A stretch of DNA of 64,000 bases from Kribbella catacumbae DSM 19601 (GTDB lineage: Bacteria > Actinomycetota > Actinomycetes > Propionibacteriales > Kribbellaceae). Below, in pieces: positions 1 to 7,419 of the stretch; position 1 is the stretch's first letter, and each line of letters starts with the position of its first letter. The position numbers and the translations under genes were made by a program. The notes under the pieces are model-generated. The model was given only the letters and a program-made list of their open reading frames with translations. It ran no database searches and was not told the DNA's origin. The stretch spans positions 1 through 64,000 of the forward strand of contig NZ_AQUZ01000040.1 in the NCBI RefSeq assembly GCF_000372465.1, read 5' to 3'.

Positions 1-270
1 ACCATCACCCGCCGTCACACCCGCTGCGGCAAACCCAACTGCGGCTGCCACGCCGACCCGCCACGCATGCACGGCCCCTACTACCAGTGGACACGCAAGA
101 TCAACGGCAAGACCGTCACCCGTCGGCTCACCGAACACGAGGCGAACCTGTACGCCGAATGGATCAACAACGACCGGCAGCTACGCGCCCTCATCACCCA
201 GATGCGCGACATCGCCGCCGAAGCCACCGAACTGATCACCAGACACGACACCAAGGCGGCCGAGGTTTAA
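1..270 (+). CDS. DUF6788-like small protein, 5' end outside window
   Basis: The frame is open from the first base to a TAA at 268-270, so only the C-terminal 89 residues are present. An RCGKPNCGCH segment is followed by HGPYYQWTRKINGKT and a helical tail. This matches the DUF6788-type family as I remember it: a short Cys-containing segment, then HGPYY..., then an R-x-L-T helix. Such proteins are often found near mobile or transposase-like genes in actinomycetes. The function is not known to me. An internal ATG at 67 exists, but the conserved Cys segment lies before it, so the real start is upstream of the window. Confidence 0.6.
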   Translation, partial: TITRRHTRCGKPNCGCHADPPRMHGPYYQWTRKINGKTVTRRLTEHEANLYAEWINNDRQLRALITQMRDIAAEATELITRHDTKAAEV

Positions 271-339
271 ACGCAAGCTACAGCCGGCTAGCGGTCACAT
301 AACCGGCTATCGGAGCACAGCGTTTTCTAGGGTGGGGCT

Positions 340-1056
340 ATGCAAAAGGTGGCGTTGGTGACCGGATCGACCTCTGGGATCGGGGAGGCGACGGCTACGC
401 GCTTCGCCGCCGATGGGATGACGGTGGTGGTGCACTCGCGCAGCAGCCGCGACGCTGGGCTCGCGCTTGCCGAGGAACTCGGTGGGACCTACCTGCAGGC
501 CGATCTCGGGCAGGAGGACGAGGCGGCGGCGCTGGTGCCTCAGGTGCTCGCCGCGCACGGGCGGCTCGACGTACTGGTGAACAACGCCGGTATCAGCTGG
601 CCTGTGCCACATGCGGACCTCGATGGGCTGACTGCTGCCGACTGGCGTCGACTGCTCGACGTCAACCTGATCGCGCCGTGGCTGCTCTGTACTGCGGCCC
701 TGCCCGCGCTACGCGAGTCGCAGGGCGCCATCGTGAACGTGACGAGCCATGCCGGCGTCCGCCCGAAGGGGAGTTCGATCGCGTACGCCGCCAGCAAGGC
801 GGCGCTGAACCACGTGACGAAGTTGCTCGCCGCGGCGCTCGGCCCCGACGTACGGGTGAACGCTGTCGCGCCTGGGCTGGTCGACACTCCGATGACGGAG
901 GCATGGACCGAGGCACAGGAGCTGTGGAAAACCATGAGCCCGATGCGCCGGGCCGCGCAGCCCGCGGACGTCGCCGACCTGATCGCCGCGATCGCCGGTC
1001 ACGCCTACCTGACCGGCGAGGTGATTCTGCTCGACGGCGGTCTCAACCTGCGCTGA
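340..1056 (+). CDS. SDR family oxidoreductase
   Basis: A classical short-chain dehydrogenase/reductase of 238 residues, the usual length. TGSTSGIG near residue 8 is the Rossmann NAD(P)-binding glycine motif. VNNAG near residue 83 and the serine in NVTSHAG fit the family, and YAASK holds the catalytic Tyr and Lys. The C-terminus TGEVILLDGG is typical of FabG-like members. The start is the ATG at 340 behind a GGTGGGG ribosome-binding site. The substrate cannot be read from sequence. Oddity: the last part of this gene is partly duplicated about 4.1 kb downstream, at 5098-5200, on the far side of an accessory island. Confidence 0.93.
   Translation: MQKVALVTGSTSGIGEATATRFAADGMTVVVHSRSSRDAGLALAEELGGTYLQADLGQEDEAAALVPQVLAAHGRLDVLVNNAGISWPVPHADLDGLTAADWRRLLDVNLIAPWLLCTAALPALRESQGAIVNVTSHAGVRPKGSSIAYAASKAALNHVTKLLAAALGPDVRVNAVAPGLVDTPMTEAWTEAQELWKTMSPMRRAAQPADVADLIAAIAGHAYLTGEVILLDGGLNLR
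1000..1023 (+). repeat. Direct repeat, left copy (right copy 5135-5158)
   Basis: A 24-base segment inside the 3' end of the SDR gene, encoding HAYLTGEV, recurs exactly at 5135-5158. Weaker similarity extends both ways, for example GATCGCCGCGAT upstream and GAC-GGC runs downstream. The two copies are 4135 bp apart and bracket the HD/XRE/toxin island. They may be attachment-site-like repeats or the scar of a duplication. No integrase lies between them. Confidence 0.7.
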
Positions 1057-1186
1057 CCGCACCTAGCACTTCTCTTCCTTCTCGCAGCCCACCCCCCGCC
1101 TTCCTTCCGTTGTAGACACCGGCTGGGCCTTGGCTTGCTAGGTATGAGCTTCATACAGCGTTCGGCGGGCCTCAAGGGCCTCTAAA

Positions 1187-1201
1187 CGGGCCTTCGGCCC
1201 G
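1187..1201. terminator. Short GC hairpin between convergent genes
   Basis: CGGGCC-TTC-GGCCCG forms a perfect 6-bp stem just before the stop codon of the minus-strand HD gene and 130 bp after the SDR stop. There is no U-tract, so it is at best a weak bidirectional terminator. The rest of 1057-1205 shows nothing recognisable. Confidence 0.35.
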
Positions 1202-1205
1202 AGCG

Positions 1206-1781
1206 CTACCGGTTGCGCCAGGCGAGCGGCGAGACCGTCAGAGCGGCCTCAGCGAGGCGCTTACCGAAGTCGGTTTTGATCTTGGAGCGGGAGGACTCGA
1301 TCCAGCCATCGACGCGGGTGTAGCCAGCCTCCTGGTATTCAATGGCCTGCATGAGGCATTCGAGTCGATCCGCGTCCTTGGCGCAGCGAGCTTCGATCGT
1401 CCCTCCGGACTCGTACTCCGCTACGGCGTCCCGGATGCTCTTCGCTGCACGATCGGGTAGCCCCGCGATTTGGTCTTCGGTGATCCGTTCGTTGGAAGCA
1501 ACTTCGACGTACGGGCGTGCGCTGTGTGGGATGTCGCCGATGCGCGTCTCCTGCGAGTCGTGCCACATCCCCATGTAGGCGGCACGGGCGGGGTCGCCGC
1601 CCTCTTCAGCGGCGATCAGAGCCGCGAGTTGGGCCACGCGAAGGCTGTGCTCAGAGACTGACTCAGGATCGCGTACGCCGGCGTGCCACCAGCCGGCGCG
1701 GCGAAGGCGCTTGAGAACGCCCATCTCGTAGGCGAAGGCGATGGTGCCCGAAGCGTCCTGATCTGTCGTGTCGTCTGCCAC
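1206..1781 (-). CDS. HD domain phosphohydrolase, YfbR/HDDC2-like
   Basis: A 191-residue HD-fold protein. SEHSLRVAQLA and WHDSQETRIGDIP carry the metal-binding His and His-Asp pair, and the layout resembles YfbR/HDDC2 5'-nucleotidases. The likely activity is metal-dependent nucleotide or phosphoester hydrolysis, but the substrate is unknown. The GTG at 1781 is chosen because GAAGGG lies about 6 bases upstream. A longer GTG start at 1820 has no ribosome site and would overlap the upstream gene. It lies 13 bp behind the XRE gene and is surely co-transcribed with it, a pairing common in actinomycete accessory DNA. A nucleotide-depletion or defence role is possible but not shown. Confidence 0.8.
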   Translation of the reverse strand: MADDTTDQDASGTIAFAYEMGVLKRLRRAGWWHAGVRDPESVSEHSLRVAQLAALIAAEEGGDPARAAYMGMWHDSQETRIGDIPHSARPYVEVASNERITEDQIAGLPDRAAKSIRDAVAEYESGGTIEARCAKDADRLECLMQAIEYQEAGYTRVDGWIESSRSKIKTDFGKRLAEAALTVSPLAWRNR

Positions 1782-1794
1782 GGTTGTCCCTTCG

Positions 1795-2919
1795 TCAGCG
1801 GCCAGCGAGTTGCACGGCACACCGCAAGTTAATCAACTCGTCCCGCGTCTCGCGGTCGAACCCTGTGTCGAGTGCTTGCTCAACGCGGTTCCCGGTCTTC
1901 AGGCGGAGTTTGTGGTCCCGCCTCAGCAGATCGGGCTTTGCGAGAATCAGCACCCACAGGCTGTGAATGTTCAGGTGGCTATGGAAGTCGTCGTCCAGGT
2001 GCCTCAGGAGGTGCGCGGCCAGGCGGCCGCCCGACCAGCCATGCTCATCCGCCTCGGCGATCAGGTACGAGTCGTCAGCGTAGGACTCTGTGATCTCGCC
2101 CAGCCAATACGCCCAGTAGGCCAGGTTGGCTGCCGCGTGGTCCTCGCGGCTGAGCGTGTGCTTGATGAAGTAGCGCAAAGGATCGATGTCGCCGCGACGG
2201 GCTAGCGCCACCGTCGCGGACCGAGCGGCGATGCCAGCGGGGAGGTCAGCCGAGGCTGTACCGGCGACGAACGCGCGCCGATGTTCAGCAGAGAGCCACT
2301 CGGCGGACTCCTTGCGCTGGTCAAACCCCAACAGGTAGGAGGCCTGGCGGCGCAGTACGGGCAACCGACTGGCTTGCCGGGAGTCGACGGTCGCTAGCAG
2401 GTGGTCGAAGAAGCGGGCTTGGTCCCCGTTGGAAAGGTTCGGGTGTTTGGCGACTGGTCCTCTTGCGGGTGCCGATGGCAGATCACGCAGAGGTGGCGGC
2501 GATATGCCCCTGAACGGCCAGGTGATCATGTGCACCAGACTGCGCCGGTGGACCGCAGCAGCAAGAGGATTCATGTCCACGCTGACGGGCTGCCCGCCTG
2601 CTGCAATCGCCAAGGAAAGGATGCCGTCGGCCTCGATCGCGTCTTGCAGCGTTCCGACAGCAGCAGGGGAGCCTCCAAGCATGACCAGGCGTGTTTTCAG
2701 GCGGAGCAGGTCAGCGGCGCGCTGGGCTGTCAGTGGCCGCTTGCCTGTTTCCCAGCCCTGGATCGTGCTGATGTCCACACCGAGGCGCTCGGCCATATCG
2801 GCCTGAGTGAAGCCGATCGATCCACGGATCAGTTTCAGGACGAAGCCTGAGACCACGCCCACCTCGGAGCTTGGACTCACCAAACCCCGCATGCCGGTAC
2901 GACTTTCGGATGCCGCCAT
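1795..2919 (-). CDS. XRE-type helix-turn-helix regulator with large C-terminal domain
   Basis: The N-terminal HTH region reads IGFTQADMAERLGVDISTI followed by QGWETGKRPLTA, a standard XRE/Cro module ending in the W-E-xG-K-R signature. About 270 further residues form an alpha-helical region that I cannot assign, with pairs such as AYWAYWLGE and an Arg-rich LRRHDHKLR-like segment. The start is uncertain: the ATG at 2919 has GGGAGG 15 bases upstream, and a GTG at 2934 directly abuts that site. It is the first gene of a two-gene operon with the HD protein. It is divergent from the small gene at 3015 across a region with two helical-phase direct repeats that could be its operator. Confidence 0.85.
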   Translation of the reverse strand: MAASESRTGMRGLVSPSSEVGVVSGFVLKLIRGSIGFTQADMAERLGVDISTIQGWETGKRPLTAQRAADLLRLKTRLVMLGGSPAAVGTLQDAIEADGILSLAIAAGGQPVSVDMNPLAAAVHRRSLVHMITWPFRGISPPPLRDLPSAPARGPVAKHPNLSNGDQARFFDHLLATVDSRQASRLPVLRRQASYLLGFDQRKESAEWLSAEHRRAFVAGTASADLPAGIAARSATVALARRGDIDPLRYFIKHTLSREDHAAANLAYWAYWLGEITESYADDSYLIAEADEHGWSGGRLAAHLLRHLDDDFHSHLNIHSLWVLILAKPDLLRRDHKLRLKTGNRVEQALDTGFDRETRDELINLRCAVQLAGR

Positions 2920-2976
2920 CGCCTGAGCTAACACCCTCCCCGCTCACGGTCAGTGCAGTAACACGTACTACCAGTC

Positions 2977-2993
2977 AGTTCAGCATAGTTCAG
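2977..2993. promoter_or_regulatory. Twin AGTTCAG direct repeats, candidate XRE operator
   Basis: AGTTCAG occurs at 2977-2983 and again at 2987-2993, a spacing of exactly 10 bp, or one helical turn. The repeats sit between the divergent XRE gene and the small gene starting at 3015. Autoregulation by the XRE protein is inferred from position only. Confidence 0.45.
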
Positions 2994-3014
2994 TGATCCG
3001 TGATCGTTGACGGC

Positions 3015-3230
3015 ATGTCCACACACGAAGTTGTCGATGGGGTGGGGTGGGCCCGAGGCCACGACGAACCACCTTCGGAAGTCGAGAGGGGCCCGCGCGG
3101 CTGGCCAGTTCTGCATGCAGATGATCCCTGCGATGGCACCAATCCGATGACGGGCCGCCGTTGCCTCAGTGGCTACCACAAGGGCCATCACAAGGACGCG
3201 TCCGGTGCCGAGTGGCTGGACGAAGAGTGA
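3015..3230 (+). CDS. Small Cys/His-motif protein, function unknown
   Basis: The 71-residue product reads from ATG 3015. An in-frame GTG at 3000 is an alternative start. Its C-terminal half is DPCDGTNPMTGRRC followed by GYHKGHHKD and ends in AEWLDEE. The C-x10-C then H-x2-HH arrangement could bind one zinc ion. Similar short proteins of the form C..P.TG..C..G.H.G.H recur in actinomycete and phage genomes as hypotheticals. It is divergent from the XRE/HD operon and lies on the accessory island, so it may be an XRE target. Confidence 0.5.
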   Translation: MSTHEVVDGVGWARGHDEPPSEVERGPRGWPVLHADDPCDGTNPMTGRRCLSGYHKGHHKDASGAEWLDEE

Positions 3231-3441
3231 CCCATGCGGCGGGCGACTGTCGATGTCGTCGTCACCCCCTGCGGTGCGCTGCCGCAGAGCGCTGGCCGCC
3301 CGCATGAGTGCCTCGGCGCGGTGTCCGACACCTCGCGACACCGCGCCGAGGTCTCGCAAGACCCGGTGTGCGGGCGTACCGCTCTACTGCGTCCGCACAC
3401 CGTTCCACTTCCTGGGGCTGGGCGAGGCCCTTCGGAAGATC

Positions 3442-3490
3442 TGTCCCGCTGCCCTTGCAGCCAACCTCATCACGTGAGGGCAGCGGGACA
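3442..3490 (+). promoter_or_regulatory. 14-bp inverted repeat upstream of the toxin cassette
   Basis: TGTCCCGCTGCCCT at 3442-3455 is perfectly complementary to AGGGCAGCGGGACA at 3477-3490, with a 21-base loop. It lies in the 326-bp gap 3231-3556, 67 bp before the ATG of the WXG100-like gene. There is no U-tract, so it may be an operator or a 5'-UTR structure and not a terminator. I see no other clear element in that gap. Confidence 0.5.
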
Positions 3491-3556
3491 TCTCAGTGCC
3501 GAGCCTCGACGTCTGGTCGGGCCTACCCAGAGATCTTCAACCGTGAGGAGCAGGGA

Positions 3557-3817
3557 ATGTCTGTTGTAGAACAGCTTCGGGGGCAACTCCATGCCGTTGC
3601 CCAGGACGCCAATCAAGGTGCCGCTAGTCTCGGCGGGTTCCAGAACAAGTTCAGCCAGGCCAGCCAACAGGTGCTGGCCTTGATCCAAGGGTCAGCGACC
3701 GGCGCCGACCGCGACATCGCGGAGGTCTTGGACGCGGCCTCCAAGTCTCTGGCCTCGGCGGTGGAGTCGCTACAGATCGCTTCCCACAAATGCGGGCAGT
3801 ATGCCCAGCAAATCTAG
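3557..3817 (+). CDS. WXG100-like small helical protein, probable toxin export partner
   Basis: An 86-residue, almost wholly alpha-helical protein (MSVVEQLRGQLHAVAQDA..., QASQQVLALIQGS) with no signal peptide and no WXG tripeptide. Its size and two-helix pattern resemble the ESX-type or LXG-associated helper proteins often encoded just before polymorphic toxins. The ATG at 3557 follows GAGGAGCAGGGA. The gap to the toxin gene is 9 bp, so the two are coupled. I infer that it binds the N-terminal helical domain of the toxin for type VII secretion. No ESX machinery is in this window. Confidence 0.65.
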   Translation: MSVVEQLRGQLHAVAQDANQGAASLGGFQNKFSQASQQVLALIQGSATGADRDIAEVLDAASKSLASAVESLQIASHKCGQYAQQI

Positions 3818-3826
3818 GCAGCGCGG

Positions 3827-4630
3827 GTGCCGTCGGAGTTGCAGCGGGTCGCCGCGGAACTGGTGGCCTGCCTGGGCATGATGCCGCGAGTGAGTACCGC
3901 GCTGCATGAGCGGGCCCGACGTTGTCGCGAGGTGGCGGGGTATGTCGGTGGCCTGTCGAGTGGAAGCCCGGCGTTGCAGGCTGCTGCCTACCACTTGGAT
4001 GCGGCGGCGACCGATTGCGAGAAAGCCGCGTACTTCGCCGACCGGGCGTACCGCGATGCGAGGGGATGGGCGGCGGCAATGGTAGGAGGTGAAGGCGGGG
4101 CGGCGCCGTCAGGGCAGCGCGGTGCGTCCGGGCCTTCGGGTGGTTCTGGCGGGCCAGGGTCGGCGAGCAAGCCGCGGTCATCGGAACGTCCAAGACCGAG
4201 GCCGCAGCCGGGCCCCTCCACGCCTAGGCCGCCAGAGGACGGCGGCGACCCGGAAGCGCAGAGGATCGTCGGGCGCCTTCCGGTGCGCGAGAACGACGTC
4301 GGCAAGACACGCGGGCTCTGGGCGCCCCCGGACAAGGAGGAGATGCCGTTGGTGAGTGGCTACGGCCATTACCAGCGGCTGGCCGACGAGCACGCACGGC
4401 GCCTCGGGCTGAAGGCGATGAGGAGCACCTCGCACGTCGAGGTCAAGTTTGCCCTGTTCATGAGAGAGCGAGGTCTACGCGATGAGACCATTTACATCAA
4501 CAACCGCCCCTGCCGGGGCGAGGCGAGCTGCCCGCGCTGGATCGAGAGCTTCCTCCCGGAGGGCGCGAAGCTTACGGTCCACTGGCTGGGCGGGGGACCA
4601 TGGACGTTCACAGGAAAGGGCGAGCCATGA
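3827..4630 (+). CDS. DddA/SCP1.201-like deaminase toxin
   Basis: A 267-residue polymorphic toxin. Residues 1-85 form a helical WXG100-like delivery domain, residues 90-145 a Gly/Pro/Ser-rich linker, and residues 180-267 a deaminase domain. In the last part SHVEVKFALFMRERGL provides the zinc-binding His203 and catalytic Glu205, and NNRPCRGEASC provides Cys229 and Cys235. PEGAKLTV and a terminal TFTG complete the SCP1.201/DddA pattern as I know it. Members deaminate cytosine in DNA, and this family includes the double-strand-specific DddA. The strand preference of this one is not known. The GTG start follows the helper gene closely. The stop overlaps the Imm1-type gene by 4 bp (ATGA), the usual toxin-immunity arrangement. 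Confidence 0.85.
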   Translation: MPSELQRVAAELVACLGMMPRVSTALHERARRCREVAGYVGGLSSGSPALQAAAYHLDAAATDCEKAAYFADRAYRDARGWAAAMVGGEGGAAPSGQRGASGPSGGSGGPGSASKPRSSERPRPRPQPGPSTPRPPEDGGDPEAQRIVGRLPVRENDVGKTRGLWAPPDKEEMPLVSGYGHYQRLADEHARRLGLKAMRSTSHVEVKFALFMRERGLRDETIYINNRPCRGEASCPRWIESFLPEGAKLTVHWLGGGPWTFTGKGEP

Positions 4631-5094
4631 GCTACACGGCTAGGGCGTACTACCACGACGGGCACGAGGACGACCCTGTCGTGATCGCGACTGCTGATGA
4701 CGTTCGGGCGCTCATCGACACGATGCTTGAGCAGCCGCTCCAGAGCTCGACTGTAGCGCTCTATATCCAGGAAAGGCCGCAGCACGAAATCGGTGTGGCG
4801 GATCACGAATTGCGCTTCGGTGTCCTGGCGGAGCGCAAGCTCGGCAGCATCAACTACGTGAACGGCCTTGAGGCTTGGTATGCGCGGGGTGTCCACGACG
4901 GTGACGGACCAGTCCGATACCAGTACATGGGCAACGAGGAACTCTTCCCGGCCGACTCTCTGGTCGAGCTTGAGGTCCTGTTCGCGGTGACGACGGACTT
5001 CCTGGCGACCGGGGCCGAGCGACGGCCCGAAGGCGCCGACTGGGCCCCGTGGCCGGATGATCCGCTGGAGGAAGACGCCGACGACTCGTTCTGA
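4627..5094 (+). CDS. Imm1-family immunity protein
   Basis: A 155-residue acidic cytoplasmic protein starting MSYTARAYYHDG. The ATG at 4627 has AGGAAAGGG upstream and overlaps the toxin stop. DVRALIDTMLEQP, HELRFGVLAERKLGSINY and PVRYQYMGNEELFP with P-x-D-S follow the pattern I know for Imm1, the family most often paired with deaminase toxins. It should bind and block the adjacent deaminase. The high Asp/Glu content at the C-terminus is typical of immunity proteins. Its position as third gene of the cassette supports the call as much as its sequence does. Confidence 0.8.
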   Translation: MSYTARAYYHDGHEDDPVVIATADDVRALIDTMLEQPLQSSTVALYIQERPQHEIGVADHELRFGVLAERKLGSINYVNGLEAWYARGVHDGDGPVRYQYMGNEELFPADSLVELEVLFAVTTDFLATGAERRPEGADWAPWPDDPLEEDADDSF

Positions 5095-5097
5095 CCA

Positions 5098-5200
5098 CGA
5101 CGACGCTGATCGCCGGTCGGATCGCCGCGATGGACACGCCTACCTGACCGGCGAGGTGGTCATGCTAGACGACGGCCGAGCCTGCGCTGCCGGTCTTGTC
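5098..5200 (+). pseudogene. Remnant of an SDR 3' end
   Basis: In one frame this reads GHAYLTGEVVMLDDG, nearly the C-terminus of the SDR at 340-1056 (GHAYLTGEVILLDGG). No Rossmann domain or start precedes it. It is therefore a truncated copy, joined directly downstream of the immunity gene and upstream of the MFS start. It contains the right copy of the 24-bp direct repeat (5135-5158). Confidence 0.7.
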
Positions 5201-5224
5201 GGTGGCGGCTTCTACGATCGGCCG

Positions 5225-6445
5225 ATGCCGTTTGGAACTTCTCTGAGTCAGGACTTCCGGCGGCTGTGGGCCGCTTATGCGATCAGTGCGATCGGCAGCG
5301 GGATCGGGTACGGCGCGCTGCCGCTGGTGGCCGTGCTCGTGCTCGACGTGAGCACCTTCCAGGTCTCGCTGCTGGCCGCCCTCTCGGCCGTGGCGGGTGC
5401 GGCTCTGGCGTTGCCGATGGGGGACTTCATCGAGCAGCGCCGCAAGCGGCCGGTGATGATCACCGCGGATCTCGTCCGGTTCGCCACGCTGCTGAGCGTC
5501 CCGGTGGCGGCGGCGCTCGATCTGCTGACCTACACCCAGCTCTGCGTGGTCGGCGTCGTCCAGGCGGCAGCACTGATCGCGTTCACCGCGGCGAGTGGCG
5601 CGCACCTGAAGTCGCTGGTGCCGGCCGCGGGGCGAGCCGAGGCGAACGGCCGATTCGAGTCGACCACCTGGACCACGCTGAGTGTCGGGCCGCCGATCGG
5701 TGGCGCACTGGTCAGCCTGGTCGGCGTTCCGCTCACGCTCGCGGTCGACGCCGTCTCGTACCTGCTGTCCGCGGCCGGCGTACGCCGCATCCGCGAGCCC
5801 GAACCGGTACCGGTCCGCCGCCAGGACAAGCGCGACATCACCGCCGGCTGGCGCTACATCTGGCGAGATCGCGGGCTGCGTTCGCTCTTCTGGAACTCCC
5901 AGCTCTTCGGCGGGCCGGTGATGATGATGGCGCCGCTGCTGCCCGTCCTGATGCTGCGCGACCTGCACATGCAGCCGTGGCAGTACGGGTTGGTGGCGGG
6001 CCTGCCCTGCTTCGGCGGTGTCCTCGGTGCCTGGTTCGCGCCGCGGCTCACCCGCTGGCTGGGGCTGCACCGGATGCTGCTCGTCTTCGGCGTACTACGC
6101 ACGCCGTGGTTGCTGTTGTTGCCCTTCGCAACACCCGGCGTGGATGGCTTCGTGCTGTTGATCGTCGCCGAGACTTGCTTGCTGCTCGCCGCCGGAGCCT
6201 TCAACCCGTCGTTCGCGACCTACCGGATGGAGGTCACCGAAGACGGCTTCATGGCTCGCGTGCTCACCTCATGGTCGATCACGTCCCGATCCGTGCAGCC
6301 CGCCTTCATGGCGGCAGGCGGCGTACTGGCCGGCCTGACCAGCCTGCGTACTTCGATGCTGGTCGCGGGTGGACTGTGTCTGCTCAGCGCCTTCGTCCTG
6401 CCGTGGCGGTCAGCTAAACGAGCCCCTTTGCCTGCGCCAGTCTGA
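5225..6445 (+). CDS. MFS transporter
   Basis: A 406-residue protein with about 12 hydrophobic segments and the short cytoplasmic A-loop GDFIEQRRKRPVM after TM2, typical of MFS drug exporters. The ATG at 5225 is chosen because the reading frame upstream of it encodes only the SDR remnant. The start FGTSLSQDFRRLWAAYAISAIG fits MFS members such as the enterobactin exporter-like group. The substrate is unknown. Its stop overlaps the convergent Nudix gene by 32 bp. Confidence 0.9.
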   Translation: MPFGTSLSQDFRRLWAAYAISAIGSGIGYGALPLVAVLVLDVSTFQVSLLAALSAVAGAALALPMGDFIEQRRKRPVMITADLVRFATLLSVPVAAALDLLTYTQLCVVGVVQAAALIAFTAASGAHLKSLVPAAGRAEANGRFESTTWTTLSVGPPIGGALVSLVGVPLTLAVDAVSYLLSAAGVRRIREPEPVPVRRQDKRDITAGWRYIWRDRGLRSLFWNSQLFGGPVMMMAPLLPVLMLRDLHMQPWQYGLVAGLPCFGGVLGAWFAPRLTRWLGLHRMLLVFGVLRTPWLLLLPFATPGVDGFVLLIVAETCLLLAAGAFNPSFATYRMEVTEDGFMARVLTSWSITSRSVQPAFMAAGGVLAGLTSLRTSMLVAGGLCLLSAFVLPWRSAKRAPLPAPV

Positions 6446-6953
6446 CCAGGTTGCCCATCACGCCGTCGTTGTCGTCCATCGCGTCGAGGTACGTGATCGC
6501 CTCGGCCGGTGGCAGCACGAGCACCTCGGTGATCTGCTCGCCGTCCGGCGGGCTGGTCGGCTCGCTGTCGACCACGACGTCGACGACGTAGTTCGCCCAG
6601 TACGAGACCGGATGCGGCAGATGGGCCCGGTACGGCGCCGGGCGCCGATGGTCGGCCCGGTGCCCGCCGAGCCAGATCAGCGGGCCGGTGACCCGGGTGC
6701 CGGCCTCTTCCAGGAGTTCGCGCTCGACGAGGTTCTCGATCTTCTCGTCCGGCTCGCGGGTGCCGCCGGGCAGGAAGCGCCAGCCGAGGTCGTTCGCGCA
6801 GACGACGATGCCGCCCTCGGTCCGGCCGATCACGTGCGCGTTGCTGATCAGCTCGTCGGGCGGCTGCTCGGTGCCGAAGCGGACGTCGAGCTCGCCCCAG
6901 CGCCAGTAGCCGGGTGCGTACAAGTCAGGAAACCGCTCCGCCCAGGTCTGCAT
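6414..6953 (-). CDS. Nudix hydrolase
   Basis: A 179-residue protein with a complete Nudix box starting at GGTREPDEKIENLVERELLE and continuing EAG, which fits G-x5-E-x7-REUxEExGU. It would hydrolyse a nucleoside-diphosphate-linked substrate using Mg2+ bound by the RELLEE glutamates. The N-terminal 60 residues (YAPGYWRWG, DVRFGTEQPP) are an extension I cannot assign. The ATG at 6953 is convergent with, and overlaps, the MFS gene. Confidence 0.9.
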   Translation of the reverse strand: MQTWAERFPDLYAPGYWRWGELDVRFGTEQPPDELISNAHVIGRTEGGIVVCANDLGWRFLPGGTREPDEKIENLVERELLEEAGTRVTGPLIWLGGHRADHRRPAPYRAHLPHPVSYWANYVVDVVVDSEPTSPPDGEQITEVLVLPPAEAITYLDAMDDNDGVMGNLVRLAQAKGLV

Positions 6954-6986
6954 CCGGACATCCTCCCGTGCGGTACCGTCCCGCGC

Positions 6987-7391
6987 ATGGCTGCTGCCGA
7001 ACCGAATCCCGAGCGTGCCCAGCGCATCACCATCCGCATCCTCTGGGCCTGTGCCGCGCTCTGCTTGTTCGTCGGCGTCTTCCTGATAGCCGATGTCACC
7101 AAGGCAGCCGGCAATTACCGGCCGTCGGCCTGGGTGGGTGTCTTGCTGTCCGCGCTCGCCATCCTCGCCCTGACCGTCCTGTACGTCGCCTGCGCGCTGG
7201 GCCGCGTCACTCTCGGCACCCAGGTGGGCCCGGCAAGCCTCTTCCAGCTCTCGGCCGTCTGCCTGGTCATCGCTGTGGGCGCCGACATCCTCATCCCCGA
7301 CCGCAACGCCGGCGGCCTGGCCCTACTGCTGCCCTGGGGCATCACGTACTGGCTGCACAACCTGAACCGCCCAGCCGACGCTGGGCGCTAG
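6987..7391 (+). CDS. Small integral membrane protein
   Basis: A 134-residue protein with four predicted transmembrane segments: ILWACAALCLFVGVFLIA, then two near residues 46-70, then a third-to-fourth hairpin ending LLLPWGITYWLHNLNRP. No catalytic motif or known family is recognised. The ATG at 6987 was chosen because the Ala/Pro-rich segment after it is a typical N-terminus. It is divergent from the Nudix gene, with a 33-bp gap. Confidence 0.7.
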   Translation: MAAAEPNPERAQRITIRILWACAALCLFVGVFLIADVTKAAGNYRPSAWVGVLLSALAILALTVLYVACALGRVTLGTQVGPASLFQLSAVCLVIAVGADILIPDRNAGGLALLLPWGITYWLHNLNRPADAGR

Positions 7392-7419
7392 TGCGCAACG
7401 GAACTTCCGACGCGGCGCA

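Noticed and set aside
4600..4626. Upstream ATG at 4600 as start of the Imm1-type protein
   Set aside because: It lies deep inside the toxin gene without a ribosome site, whereas ATG 4627 has AGGAAAGGG and the typical ATGA overlap.
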